64,000 nucleotides of DNA from CAVVSD01 sp963757125. GTDB taxonomy: Bacteria > Actinomycetota > Thermoleophilia > Solirubrobacterales > Solirubrobacteraceae. The position numbers were made by a program, and so were the translations under genes. Position 1 is the first letter of the stretch, and each line of letters starts with the position of its first letter. The stretch is from assembly GCA_963757125.1 (NCBI GenBank), contig CAVWQP010000009.1, positions 620,001 through 684,000 on the forward strand, in the 5' to 3' direction. Below, piece by piece: positions 8,950-16,590 of the stretch. A model generated the notes under the pieces. It was not told the origin of the DNA. It ran no database searches and was given only the letters and a program-made list of their open reading frames with translations.

Positions 8950-9833
8950 TGCAGCGTGTAGCCGATCCCCCGCGCGGTCGTGACGCCGACCGACGCCTCC
9001 GCGTCGCGGAGCTTGCGGCGGATCCTGGCCAGGTAGGCGTCGAGGGTGTTGTCGTGCACGACGGCGCCGTCCGGCCACCCGGCCGCGACGAGCGCGGCGC
9101 GCCGGACGACCTCGCCCGGCTTCGCGGCGAGCACCGCGAGCAGCCGGAACTCGGTCGGGGTCAGGCGCACCCGGCGCTCCCCGTGGACGATCGCGTGGGC
9201 CGCGGCGTCCAGGACGAACCCGTGGTTCTGCGCGGCCGCGGCGCTCGGCGCCCGCCGGTGCAGGGCGTGCACGCGCACGAGCAGCTCCGAGAGCGCGAAC
9301 GGCTTGCCCAGGTAGTCGTCGCCGCCGGCGTGGAACCCGCTCAGCCGGTCGGTCAGATCGGACTTCGCCGTCAGGAACAGCACGGGGCAGCCGACGCCCT
9401 GGGCGCGCAGGGCCTGGCAGACGTCGCGCCCGTCGGCGTCCGGCAGGCCGATGTCCAGCACGAGGACGTCGGGTGGATCGGCGCCATAGCGACGCAGCGC
9501 CTCGGTCCCGGTCGCGGTCGCGTGGACCTCGAAGCCCTCCAGCTCCAGCGCGCGCCGGATCACCTGCCGCAGCTCGTGGTCGTCCTCGCAGATGCCCACC
9601 GTCGGGGTGCCCGGCATGGCCGTCGATGGTACGGGGCGCCCCGTCCGCGACCAGACGGTTCCCGCCCAGAACGCGATCGCGGCGGGCACGACGACGGCCC
9701 AGGCGAGCCGCGTCTCGATGCCGAGCCCGAGGATCCGGACCTGCACGAGCACGAAGTTTCCCGCGACGACGACGACCGCGAGGACGAGCACGACGGCTGC
9801 GGCCAGGGAGCGGACTGCGCGGTCCCAGGTCAT
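8946..9833 (-). CDS. OmpR-family response regulator with an N-terminal two-helix membrane anchor
   Basis: A 295-residue protein. Residues 73-295 are a normal OmpR-type regulator: receiver with phosphoacceptor Asp127 in VLDIGLPDADG and Lys in YLGKPFAL, then a winged-helix domain ending TTARGIGYTLQ. In frame and without a stop, residues 1-72 form two hydrophobic helices (about 10-30 and 43-61) joined by a short charged loop, similar in pattern to LapA/DUF1049 proteins. The ATG at 9833 overlaps the upstream stop as ATGA, which supports it as a real start. The alternative is an internal ATG at 9617, giving a soluble 223-residue regulator. Both could be made. The downstream kinase gene overlaps by 4 nt. 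Confidence 0.8.
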   Translation of the reverse strand: MTWDRAVRSLAAAVVLVLAVVVVAGNFVLVQVRILGLGIETRLAWAVVVPAAIAFWAGTVWSRTGRPVPSTAMPGTPTVGICEDDHELRQVIRRALELEGFEVHATATGTEALRRYGADPPDVLVLDIGLPDADGRDVCQALRAQGVGCPVLFLTAKSDLTDRLSGFHAGGDDYLGKPFALSELLVRVHALHRRAPSAAAAQNHGFVLDAAAHAIVHGERRVRLTPTEFRLLAVLAAKPGEVVRRAALVAAGWPDGAVVHDNTLDAYLARIRRKLRDAEASVGVTTARGIGYTLQ

Positions 9834-10621
9834 GAGCCGAGGAGCCGGACGATGTCGAGGCGGTCGGTGATGAGCCCGTGGACCCCGTGCGCGAGCAACT
9901 CGTTCATGCGCGCCTCGTCGTTGACGGTCCACACGAACGTCGTCAACCGCTGCTGGTCCAGCCACGCGAGCAGGGGGAGGGTGGCCAGCCGGTTGCGCAC
10001 GCTGACGCCGTCGATCGCGGCGCGCAGGCGCGCGTCCGTGCGCAGCTCCTTCAGCTGCGACGGGCCGAGGACGAGCAGCAGCCGCTCTGCCCACGGCATG
10101 CGCTTCTGCAGCCAGAGCAGGCTGGCGGCGTCGTCGGTCTGGATGATCAGGTGCCGCCGCGGCTGCGCGAGCACGAAGCTGCGCACGCGCCGCAGGTACG
10201 TGGGGGAGTGCTCCTTGAGGTGCAGGAGCACCGTCCCGCGCAGCTGCGCGACGTCCCAGGCCTGCTGGAGCGACGGCCCGCGGAAGACGACGTCCTCCAG
10301 GCCCGGCAGCGGCGCGTCGTGGGAGGCGAAGAGCTCGCTGCCGTCCGAACGGACGTCGATCTCGATCGCGCCCGCGCCGTACGCGGCGGCCTCGGTCGCC
10401 GTGCCCAGCTCGTCGCCGGCGTTGTGGGCGACGCCGATCGCCGATGCGTAGCCGTGGCCGAGGCCGGGATCGAGCCGGCGCGCGAACTCCCGCGGGGTGC
10501 GTCCCGCGGTGATGCGCTCGGCCTGCGCGTCGAACACCGCGAAGCCGCACAGCACGAGGACGCACAGGACGCAGACGAGACGGGAGACGACGGCAACTGC
10601 CCGAGGCATCGCCGGGAGCAT
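9830..10621 (-). CDS. Glycerophosphodiester phosphodiesterase, exported or membrane-anchored
   Basis: A 263-residue GDPD-family TIM barrel with an N-terminal signal/anchor (about 8-33). The metal and catalytic motifs are recognisable: VAHNAGDE in place of the usual HRG, then TATEAAAYGAGAIEIDVRSDG with the E-x-D pair, and FASHDAPLPG. Such enzymes split glycerophosphodiesters or wall glycerophosphate units into glycerol phosphate and an alcohol. The HRG-to-HNA change is a variant seen in actinobacterial members but may alter activity. It is the first gene of an operon with a membrane-tethered regulator and a kinase (ATGA overlap). A start four codons in (10609) is also possible. Confidence 0.8.
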   Translation of the reverse strand: MLPAMPRAVAVVSRLVCVLCVLVLCGFAVFDAQAERITAGRTPREFARRLDPGLGHGYASAIGVAHNAGDELGTATEAAAYGAGAIEIDVRSDGSELFASHDAPLPGLEDVVFRGPSLQQAWDVAQLRGTVLLHLKEHSPTYLRRVRSFVLAQPRRHLIIQTDDAASLLWLQKRMPWAERLLLVLGPSQLKELRTDARLRAAIDGVSVRNRLATLPLLAWLDQQRLTTFVWTVNDEARMNELLAHGVHGLITDRLDIVRLLGS

Positions 10622-10655
10622 CGCCCTCGCCGCATGACGGCTTCCTGAACGCCGC

Positions 10656-11075
10656 TCAGGTGCCGGAGAGCGTGCCCGACGCGTTGCACGTCAGGCCGCG
10701 CGGCCCGGAGGCGCGGACCATGATGGCGTCCGCGCCGGGGAGGTCGTCGAGCTCGCGCTCCACGCGGAAGGACCGCGAGCTGCCGCCTGCGCCGACGGTC
10801 CCGCGCCACGCGACGCGGCGCTCCTGGACGATGACGACCCGCCACGAGCCGCGGCGCGCGCCGCGGACCTCGAAGCGCAGCTCGATCGCGCCGTCCTTCG
10901 CCCTGATGCGCAGCTCGGAGCTCGCTCCGCCGCCGCAGCTCCCCGACGTCCGGACCTCGTCGCCGCCGCCACCACCGCCGCCGTCGTCGTCACCGCCGCG
11001 TGCCGGCGACGACGCGGGCAGCGCGAGCAGCAGGCCGGCGAGGAGCAGGGCGACGATCGTGGGCTTGCGGAGCAT
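10656..11075 (-). CDS. Small exported beta-rich protein of unknown function
   Basis: A 139-residue protein with a signal peptide (about 1-26, ending PASSPARGG), an Asp/Gly-rich linker and one compact beta domain of about 95 residues. The domain holds two cysteines (SGSCGGG and LTCNASG) that could form a disulfide, and strands ELRIRAKDGAIELRFEVRG and WRVVIVQERRVAWRGTV. I do not recognise the family. About 40 nt upstream is an inverted-repeat element nearly identical to the one upstream of the small exported protein at 13210, with the NarL-type two-component pair between them, so it is a likely target of that system. Confidence 0.62.
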   Translation of the reverse strand: MLRKPTIVALLLAGLLLALPASSPARGGDDDGGGGGGGDEVRTSGSCGGGASSELRIRAKDGAIELRFEVRGARRGSWRVVIVQERRVAWRGTVGAGGSSRSFRVERELDDLPGADAIMVRASGPRGLTCNASGTLSGT

Positions 11076-11111
11076 GTCCGGGGAGCGTGAAGCCCCCGGG
11101 GCGGCGCCGCA

Positions 11112-11136
11112 ATGGGACTTCAGTCGCAGTCAGCGC
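11112..11136 (-). promoter_or_regulatory. Candidate response-regulator operator, copy 1 (upstream of the 10656-11075 gene)
   Basis: On the minus strand it reads TGACTGCGACTGAAGTCC followed by CATTG: half-sites GACT and AGTC separated by 8 nt. It matches the element at 13119-13144 in about 24 of 27 positions and has the same orientation and similar distance to its downstream start codon. It overlaps the last codons of the NarL-type regulator gene. Such spaced inverted repeats are typical of dimeric NarL/LuxR-type regulators; the assignment to this regulator is inference. Confidence 0.6.
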
Positions 11137-11765
11137 CCGCGGCGTGCGGTGAAGCCGTGGCGCTCGGCCCACAGCGCCGCCTGCGTCCGGTCCGTCACGC
11201 CGAGCGCGCGGAAGATGCTCGTCAGGTGCGTCTTGACCGTCTTCTCGCTGATCTCCAGCCGGCGGGCGATGAGCTTGTTCGGCAGCCCCTCCACGAGCAG
11301 CGCGAGGACCTCCGACTCGCGCGCCGAGAGCATCTCGGCGGGATCGGGCTCCGACTGCGCCGTGAGGATCGTGCGCGCCGCCCGCGGGTCGACGGGGGAC
11401 TCGCCCCTGGCCGCGGCGCGGATGCCGTCGGCGACCTCGTCCGCCGTGACGTCCTTGAGCAGGTAGCCGCACGCGCCCGCCTCGATCGCACCCAGGATCC
11501 GCGGGCGGTCCGAGAACGACGTGAGGACGAGCACCGCCGTCTCGGGACGGTCGGCGAGCACGCGCCGGGTCGCCTCGATGCCGTCGAGCTGCGGCATCTC
11601 GAGGTCCATGAGCACGACGTCCGGGGCGAGCTCGGCGCTGCGCCGCACAGCGTCCTCGCCGTCGACCGCCATCCCCACGAGCTCGATGTCGTCGAGCCCG
11701 GCGATGAGCCGTCCGAGGCCGTCGCGGATGACGCCGTGGTCGTCTGCGAGCAGGACGCGGATCAC
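11130..11765 (-). CDS. NarL/FixJ-family response regulator
   Basis: A 211-residue regulator. The receiver has D8-D9, phosphoacceptor Asp54 in VLMDLEMPQLDG and the conserved Lys in YLLKDV. The C-terminal LuxR-type helix-turn-helix reads LSARESEVLALLVEGLPNK..EKTVKTHLTSIF. The start is GTG 11765, overlapping the kinase stop by 4 nt (GTGA), so the kinase is upstream and co-translated. It most likely acts on the shared inverted-repeat element found at 11112-11136 and 13119-13144, and so on the two small exported proteins and possibly its own operon. Confidence 0.93.
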   Translation of the reverse strand: MIRVLLADDHGVIRDGLGRLIAGLDDIELVGMAVDGEDAVRRSAELAPDVVLMDLEMPQLDGIEATRRVLADRPETAVLVLTSFSDRPRILGAIEAGACGYLLKDVTADEVADGIRAAARGESPVDPRAARTILTAQSEPDPAEMLSARESEVLALLVEGLPNKLIARRLEISEKTVKTHLTSIFRALGVTDRTQAALWAERHGFTARRGR

Positions 11766-13084
11766 GTGGCCGGCACCTCCAGCTCGACGGTCGTGCCCTC
11801 GCCGGGCTGCGACCGCACGACGAGCGTGCCGCCCCGCTGGGCGACGAGGTCCTCGAGCAGCGTCAGCCCGACGTGCCCCTCCTGGGCGCGCCCGGCGCGC
11901 TGCTCGGCGTCGAATCCCCTGCCGTCGTCGGTCACGGTCAACCGGATGATGCTCGGATCCTCCCGCGTGACGTCGACGCGCACCGTCGACGCCTCGGCGT
12001 GGGCGGCGACGTTGCGCAGCGCCTCGCGTGCGACGCGGTAGACGAGCGGGTCGGCGGGCGACCCGGCGACGGCGCGGTCGTCGACGTGCAGCTCCGTCGT
12101 GATGTCCCGCGCCTGCAGCGAGCTGAGCAGGTCGTGCAGCGTCGCCTCCAGGCCCGCGGACTCGAGGCTCGGCGGGTGGATCTCGACGAGCAGGGTGCGC
12201 AGCGCGCGCATGCCGTGGCGCAGCCGGCTCGTGCTGTCGCGGAGGGCGGCCGCGTCGGCGTCGGCACCCCGCCGCTCCGCGCTGTCGGCGAGCGGCGCGA
12301 GGCCGAACGCGACGCCCGCTAGGTCCTGCACCACGCCGTCGTGCAGGTCGGCGGCGATGCGGCGGCGCTCGTGGTCCGACGCCTCGATCGCGCGCTCGAG
12401 CAGCACCTCGCGCTCGCGGTAGCCGCGCTGCAGACGTCTGGCGAGCGACCACGCGAGCGGGACCTGGCTGAGCAGGAGCACCACGAGCGCGGCGATGAGC
12501 GTCGGCGCGAGCGCGCGGAGCAGGCGGCGCCCGTTCGCGCTCGTGGACTCGAAGCGCTGGTAGGTCTCGAAGAGGACCGGCGTCCCGTCCGGCGTGCGGA
12601 TCGGCGTGTGCGCCTCCAGCAGCTTGCCCTCCTGGCGCTCGTAGCGGTTCTCCGGCTGGGACAGGTCGCTGAGCTCCGCCTCCGCGCCGCCGGTCGTGAA
12701 CAGCTTGCGCTCGTCCGCCCCGAGCCCGAAGCGCTTCCCGATGAGCGCGGGCTCGTCGGAGTACAGGATGCGGCCGTCGCGCGACCAGATCTTCACGCGG
12801 ACGACGGAGTCGCTCAGGAGCCGGGCGGCGACGACGTCGTCGACCCGGGCGATCGCCTCGGGGTCGCCGCGCAGGAGTCCGTCGGTCAGGCCGGCGGACT
12901 CCACGAGGCCGCCCTGCAGCTCGACGCGGTCGCTCGTGTCGCGCTCGGCCTCGCGCACGGTGACCCCGCGCAGCGCGAAGAACCCGCCCACGACGACCAC
13001 TGCGATCGCCAGGACCGAGGCGATCGTGAACCGCAGCACGGCAGAGGTGACGCTGGGGGGTTCCCCTCCGTGGCGAGCCGGCAT
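11762..13084 (-). CDS. NarL-type sensor histidine kinase (HisKA_3)
   Basis: A 440-residue membrane kinase. Spans at about 18-38 and 185-205 bracket a sensor domain of about 145 residues that looks like a PAS/Cache-type fold (VVRVKIWSRDGRILYSDEP, PIRTPDGTPVLFETY). The dimerisation region carries His248 in RRIAADLHDGVVQDLAG, the HisKA_3 signature. The ATPase part has EALRNVAAHA, DDGRGFD and GHVGLTLLEDL. It forms a pair with the regulator at 11130-11765. Its start at 13084 lies 39 nt from the operator at 13119-13144, so the system may regulate itself. Confidence 0.93.
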   Translation of the reverse strand: MPARHGGEPPSVTSAVLRFTIASVLAIAVVVVGGFFALRGVTVREAERDTSDRVELQGGLVESAGLTDGLLRGDPEAIARVDDVVAARLLSDSVVRVKIWSRDGRILYSDEPALIGKRFGLGADERKLFTTGGAEAELSDLSQPENRYERQEGKLLEAHTPIRTPDGTPVLFETYQRFESTSANGRRLLRALAPTLIAALVVLLLSQVPLAWSLARRLQRGYREREVLLERAIEASDHERRRIAADLHDGVVQDLAGVAFGLAPLADSAERRGADADAAALRDSTSRLRHGMRALRTLLVEIHPPSLESAGLEATLHDLLSSLQARDITTELHVDDRAVAGSPADPLVYRVAREALRNVAAHAEASTVRVDVTREDPSIIRLTVTDDGRGFDAEQRAGRAQEGHVGLTLLEDLVAQRGGTLVVRSQPGEGTTVELEVPAT

Positions 13085-13118
13085 CGCCCTGCATGGTGAC
13101 CTGCCTCGGGGGTCCGGT

Positions 13119-13144
13119 GCGCGGACTGCGACCTAAGTCCCATG
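13119..13144 (+). promoter_or_regulatory. Candidate response-regulator operator, copy 2 (between kinase and small exported protein)
   Basis: The core reads GGACTGCGACCTAAGTCC (13123-13140): perfect half-sites GGACT and AGTCC with an 8-nt spacer, flanked by GCGC and CATGG as in copy 1. It sits between the divergent kinase gene (start 13084) and the small exported protein gene (start 13210), where it could control both. The two copies flank the NarL-type pair, which is the strongest reason to assign them to it. Confidence 0.62.
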
Positions 13145-13209
13145 GAAACCGGGACCGCGTCGGCCGCAGTCTGCTCCTCAGCAAGCGCACCACGACCCAG
13201 GAGGTCCCG

Positions 13210-13458
13210 ATGTCCATGTCCTTCCGCCGCACCGCCCCCGCAGCAGCCGCAGTCGCCGCGATCGCCCTCGGCGGCGTCGCCTCGCCGGCCCTGGCCCGCC
13301 ACGGCGCCGACGATCCGGTCGGCCACGACCGGGGGGTCCACCACGTCCACCACCGGGCGCACAAGGCCGGCGATCACCACCGCAAGGGCGACGACCACCG
13401 CAAGGGCGACGACCGCCGCCGCGGCCGCGGCAACGACGACGGCCCCAACCACACCTAG
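13210..13458 (+). CDS. Small exported His/Asp/Lys-rich protein
   Basis: An 82-residue protein with a signal peptide (MSMSFRRTAPAAAAVAAIAL..ALA) and a mature part that is almost wholly charged: HHVHHRAHKAGDHHRKGDD and a tandem DHHRKG/DDHRKG repeat from 18-nt units at 13376-13425. The composition suggests metal binding, nucleic-acid binding or wall association; no family is recognised. The start is clear: AGGAGG at 13199-13204 precedes the ATG at 13210. An operator-like inverted repeat lies 70 nt upstream. It ends with a 4-nt tail overlap with the next gene on the other strand. Confidence 0.66.
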   Translation: MSMSFRRTAPAAAAVAAIALGGVASPALARHGADDPVGHDRGVHHVHHRAHKAGDHHRKGDDHRKGDDRRRGRGNDDGPNHT

Positions 13459-14381
13459 ATCCGCCGGAGCCCCAGGAACCGGCCGAGCAGCACGAAGCAC
13501 CCGAGCACCGCGGCGCCCTCCAGTCCCACGAGGACCGCGGTGACGGCGACCAGGTCGCCGGCCCCGTCGGCCGGCGGCCCCTCCGCCACCAGGTGACCGA
13601 GCGCGGCGGCGAGTCCCGCCGCCAGCGCGGTGGCGCCTGCGACGCGCCACGGATGGCGCTGCAGCCCGGCCACCGGCAGCCGGCCGGCGAGCGCCGCGAG
13701 GTCGTCCCACGCGTCGTCCGGGGCGGGCTCGTCCGCCCGGCGGGCGACGACGGCCGCCCGCCGCACCGCCGCGGTGGCGATCGCGGCGGCGGCGATCGTG
13801 ACCGCCGCGGACCCGACGAGCGCGACCACGAGCGGCGCACCCGCAGGCTCGTCGCCGGTGGCCACCGCGACCGCGATCGCGACGATGGCCGCGCCGATGC
13901 TCGCGACCGCGACGAGGGCGCCGCGGCCGATGAGCCGCAGCTTCCCGCCCGCGACCTCGGCGTCGCGCCGGTGGCGCCAGAGCCGGACGATCGTCAGCAC
14001 GCCGCACACCGCGGCGATCTGCACGGCGAGCACCGCGATCCCCCCTGCGAGCCCGGAGGCCACGGACGCCTGCCCCTGGGCGATCGCGACGAGCGCGGCG
14101 AAGACCGCGAGCAGCACGCCGACGACGGGGCCGAGCGGCCGGGCGGCGTCGAGCGCCGCGGCGCGCTCGTGCGCCAGGGCGACGACCGGCGCAGGCCCGA
14201 ACGCGTCGATCGCCCCGCGCTGTGCCGCGTCCGCCGCCTCGCCGGCCTCCACGCGCCGCTCCGTGGCGCACAGCAGGTGGTCGGCCGCCTCAGCGAGCAC
14301 CCGGCGCCGCCGCGCGCGCGGGAGCTGCAGCGCTCCGTCGAGCTCGGTGAGGTAGGCGTCGATGAGCCGGTGATCGGTCAT
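13455..14381 (-). CDS. HAAS/DUF1700-like multi-span membrane protein paired with PadR
   Basis: A 308-residue membrane protein. The N-terminal 65 residues (DAYLTELDGALQLPRARRRRVLAEAADHLLCATE) match the HAAS signalling helix set that characteristically sits next to PadR regulators. Six or so hydrophobic spans follow. The ATG at 14381 overlaps the PadR stop as ATGA, so it is co-translated with the regulator. The usual reading of such pairs is that PadR controls the membrane partner, which senses membrane state. The biochemical role is unknown. Confidence 0.75.
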   Translation of the reverse strand: MTDHRLIDAYLTELDGALQLPRARRRRVLAEAADHLLCATERRVEAGEAADAAQRGAIDAFGPAPVVALAHERAAALDAARPLGPVVGVLLAVFAALVAIAQGQASVASGLAGGIAVLAVQIAAVCGVLTIVRLWRHRRDAEVAGGKLRLIGRGALVAVASIGAAIVAIAVAVATGDEPAGAPLVVALVGSAAVTIAAAAIATAAVRRAAVVARRADEPAPDDAWDDLAALAGRLPVAGLQRHPWRVAGATALAAGLAAALGHLVAEGPPADGAGDLVAVTAVLVGLEGAAVLGCFVLLGRFLGLRRI

Positions 14382-14701
14382 GCCGCTCCCGCCATCACCG
14401 CGTCGACCGCGGCCGTGAAGCCGCGCCACTCGTCCTTGCGCTCGCGCAGCGCGCGCTCGCCGGCGCGGGTGATCTCGTAGACGCGCCGCCGCCGGCCGGC
14501 GTCGCTCGACCAGCTGCTGGCGAGCAGACCCGCCTTCTCCAGGCGGTGCAGCGCCGGGTAGACCGTCCCCTCCGGGAGGTCGAACGCACCGGCGCTGCGC
14601 GATGCCAGCTCCGTGATGACCGCGTAGCCGTGCGCCGGGCCGTCAGCGACGACGGCGAGCAGCAGGCCGTCGAGGTGGCCCTTGAGTCGCTCCGGATTCA
14701 T
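14378..14701 (-). CDS. PadR-family transcriptional regulator
   Basis: A 107-residue winged-helix protein of the small (subfamily 2) PadR type: LKGHLDGLLLAVVADGPAHGYAVI, then LPEGTVYPALHRLEKAGLLASSW with the recognition helix, and RRRVYEITRAGERALRERK for the wing and dimer helix. It represses, and is usually autoregulated. Its own start is preceded within 35 nt by three CTAGG repeats (14703-14732), two forming a perfect inverted repeat, which is a good operator candidate. With only a few nucleotides before the ATG free of repeats, the mRNA may be leaderless. Confidence 0.9.
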   Translation of the reverse strand: MNPERLKGHLDGLLLAVVADGPAHGYAVITELASRSAGAFDLPEGTVYPALHRLEKAGLLASSWSSDAGRRRRVYEITRAGERALRERKDEWRGFTAAVDAVMAGAA

Positions 14702-14702
14702 A

Positions 14703-14732
14703 CCTAGGAATGCTAGGCATAGGATCGCTAGG
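14703..14732 (-). promoter_or_regulatory. Candidate PadR operator: CTAGG repeats
   Basis: CCTAG-GAATG-CTAGG (14703-14717) is a perfect 5-bp inverted repeat with 5-nt spacer, and a further CTAGG lies at 14728-14732 with ATAGG (14719-14723) between them. The block directly abuts the PadR start codon and includes TATGCC/TAGCAT-like -10 sequences on the minus strand. This is the expected position for autoregulation. The last bases also overlap the end of the dedA gene. Confidence 0.55.
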
Positions 14733-15378
14733 CGTCAACTTTCGCCGCGATCCGGCGCCGCAGTGCCACGAACCCGAACACGACGAGCGCCAGCACGATC
14801 GCCCCCTCGACGACGTGGGTCGCCTGGTCGACCGAGTCGTAGCTCGCGCCCAGCGCCCAGCCCAGGCCGGCGAACCCGAAGCACCAGATCGCCGAGGCGA
14901 TCGTGGTGAGGACGACGTAGCGGCCGAACGGCTCGCCGAACAGCCCGGCGGGGATCGAGATGAACGACCGCACGAGCGGCGTGAGGCGACCGAGGAGCAC
15001 CGCCCATGCGCCGTAGCGGGCGAACCAACGCTCCGCGCGGTCGATCCGCCCCGAGCCGAGGTGCACGAGGTGCCCGTGGCGCTCGAGCGTGTCCCGGCCG
15101 ACCCGCTCGCCGATGGCCCAGCCGACGATCGCGCCGAAGAGCGAGCCGAGGACGCCGGCCATCGAGAGCACGAGATAGGTCTCCAGGCCCGGCGACAGCG
15201 TGCTGCCGAACAGGGTCGGACTCGCGGCGAACGTCCCGGCCGCGATCGCGCCCGCGACGACCATGATGAGCTCGCCACCGATCGGCAGCAGGGCGTCGAT
15301 CGCCATGAGGAGGAAAACACCGACGACGCCGTGCGCGACGACGCCGTCGGTGATGGTCTGGGTGATGGAGGCGAACAC
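14728..15378 (-). CDS. DedA-family membrane protein
   Basis: A 216-residue DedA/SNARE-associated membrane protein. Family features are the reentrant-type N-terminal segment with LLPIGGELIMVVAGAIAAG, the second half with FARYGAWAVLLGRLTPLVRSFISIPAGL (conserved Arg residues and the PxR/SxxxG core) and a final span. DedA proteins act as lipid-carrier (undecaprenyl phosphate) or phospholipid flippases, which fits the presence of uppP 1.2 kb away. Translation begins at GTG 15378. It lies downstream of the COG4705-like gene in the same direction, 10 nt apart. Confidence 0.85.
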   Translation of the reverse strand: MFASITQTITDGVVAHGVVGVFLLMAIDALLPIGGELIMVVAGAIAAGTFAASPTLFGSTLSPGLETYLVLSMAGVLGSLFGAIVGWAIGERVGRDTLERHGHLVHLGSGRIDRAERWFARYGAWAVLLGRLTPLVRSFISIPAGLFGEPFGRYVVLTTIASAIWCFGFAGLGWALGASYDSVDQATHVVEGAIVLALVVFGFVALRRRIAAKVDA

Positions 15379-15388
15379 GTTCCGATGC

Positions 15389-16207
15389 TCAGGCGGGCGC
15401 CGACTCGCTCATGACCCGCTCGGGCGGCGTCTGGTCGCGCTTCGTGATGCTCAGGTAGATGACGAGGGCAAGGATGCAGCCGAGGAAGATGTAGCTCGTC
15501 CCGGTCGTCCCGAGACCCAGACCACCGTACTTGTGGCTGTTCTGGGACATCTCGTCGCCGATCGACGCGCCCAGCGGCCGGGTCATGATGTACGCGAGCC
15601 AGAACGTCAGGACCGCGTTGACCTTCAGGACGTAGTGCGCGAAGGCGATCGCGCCGATGATCGCGCCGAAGATGAGGATCGACAAGGCGTAGCCGATGTC
15701 GAACTTCTCGGCGACGAGGTCGCCGGCGGCGGTGCCCAGCGCAAAGGTGAACAGGATCGCCAGCCAGTAGAAGGCCTCGCGGCGCGTCGTCACGATCGAG
15801 TGGATCGAGAGCGTGCGCTCGACGGCGTACCAGACGGCGAACACGAGCGCGAGGATGCCGGCGAACAGCGCCGTGCTCGTCGCGAGCGGCACGTTGTGCG
15901 CGTCGGTCATGTTGTCGGTGATCAACGTGCCGAACACGCTGATGACCACGACGACCGCCCAGTACGCGGCCGGAACGTAGCGGCGGAGACGGAACTGGAC
16001 GAGCAGGAGCACCGCGAGCAGCGCTCCGGTGACGTACGTGGTGTTCGTGAGCCCGAAGCCCAGGTTCTCGTTGAGGTAGTCCGCGGCGGTCTCGCCGACG
16101 GTCGTGCACAGGATCTTGATCACCCAGAACCAGACGGTGATCTCGGGGACCTTGTTGAGCATCGTCCGCCCGAGCTGACCTCGGGCGAAGGCGTGTGTGG
16201 CGGTCAT
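15389..16207 (-). CDS. COG4705-like multi-span membrane protein, copy 1
   Basis: A 272-residue integral membrane protein with about eight spans, of the uncharacterised COG4705 type ('membrane-anchored protein'). It is built as two similar halves: KVPEITVWFWVIKILCTTVGE opens the first, and ERTLSIHSIVTTRREAFYWLAI and VNAVLTFWLAYIMTRPLGAS mark the second. The start is placed at ATG 16207; a later ATG at 16162 directly before KVPEIT is possible. A paralog with the same motifs lies at 50350-51171. Function is unknown; acidic and Thr/Gly motifs inside spans suggest ion or metal transport. Confidence 0.75.
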   Translation of the reverse strand: MTATHAFARGQLGRTMLNKVPEITVWFWVIKILCTTVGETAADYLNENLGFGLTNTTYVTGALLAVLLLVQFRLRRYVPAAYWAVVVVISVFGTLITDNMTDAHNVPLATSTALFAGILALVFAVWYAVERTLSIHSIVTTRREAFYWLAILFTFALGTAAGDLVAEKFDIGYALSILIFGAIIGAIAFAHYVLKVNAVLTFWLAYIMTRPLGASIGDEMSQNSHKYGGLGLGTTGTSYIFLGCILALVIYLSITKRDQTPPERVMSESAPA

Positions 16208-16329
16208 GCGGCGCAACGATGCGGTCCGCAACCTTGCACGTTCCTGACTGCTCGGCACGGTTCGTCCAGTCGTCCAGACGCCCGTCCCGTTCATGTCGCT
16301 GTCAGGAAGCGCGCGGCATCGTGGCCGCC

Positions 16330-16590
16330 ATGAACCGCCTCCTCCCGACCCTGAGCCTCCTCGCCGGCGGCGTGCTCATCGTGATCGCCATCATCTACGC
16401 GGTCGAGCCGGCCGCCTCGCTGCCTTCCTTCTTCCCCGGGCACGTGAGCGCGACCGATCCCGAGCACGCCCACCATCACGTCAAGCACGCGATCGCCGCG
16501 TTCGCGCTCGGGCTCGCCGCGTTCGCGTACGCCTGGTTCGCGACCGGCCCCGCCGGGCGGTCCGGCGCCGTCGGGTCGCAGGCATCGTGA
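16330..16590 (+). CDS. Small two-span membrane protein
   Basis: An 86-residue protein with two membrane helices (about 5-26 and 52-72) and a His-rich connecting segment (SATDPEHAHHHVKHAIAAF). It matches the general pattern of short hypothetical membrane proteins with no known role. The ATG at 16330 is preceded by no strong ribosome-binding site. Its stop overlaps the GTG start of uppP (GTGA at 16587-16590), so it is probably co-translated with uppP and may assist it. Confidence 0.6.
   Translation: MNRLLPTLSLLAGGVLIVIAIIYAVEPAASLPSFFPGHVSATDPEHAHHHVKHAIAAFALGLAAFAYAWFATGPAGRSGAVGSQAS

Noticed and set aside
13376..13425. 18-nt tandem repeat that could be taken for a small CRISPR-like or regulatory array
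   Set aside because: It is fully inside the His-rich protein gene, in frame and encodes DHHRKG units; there are only two to three copies.
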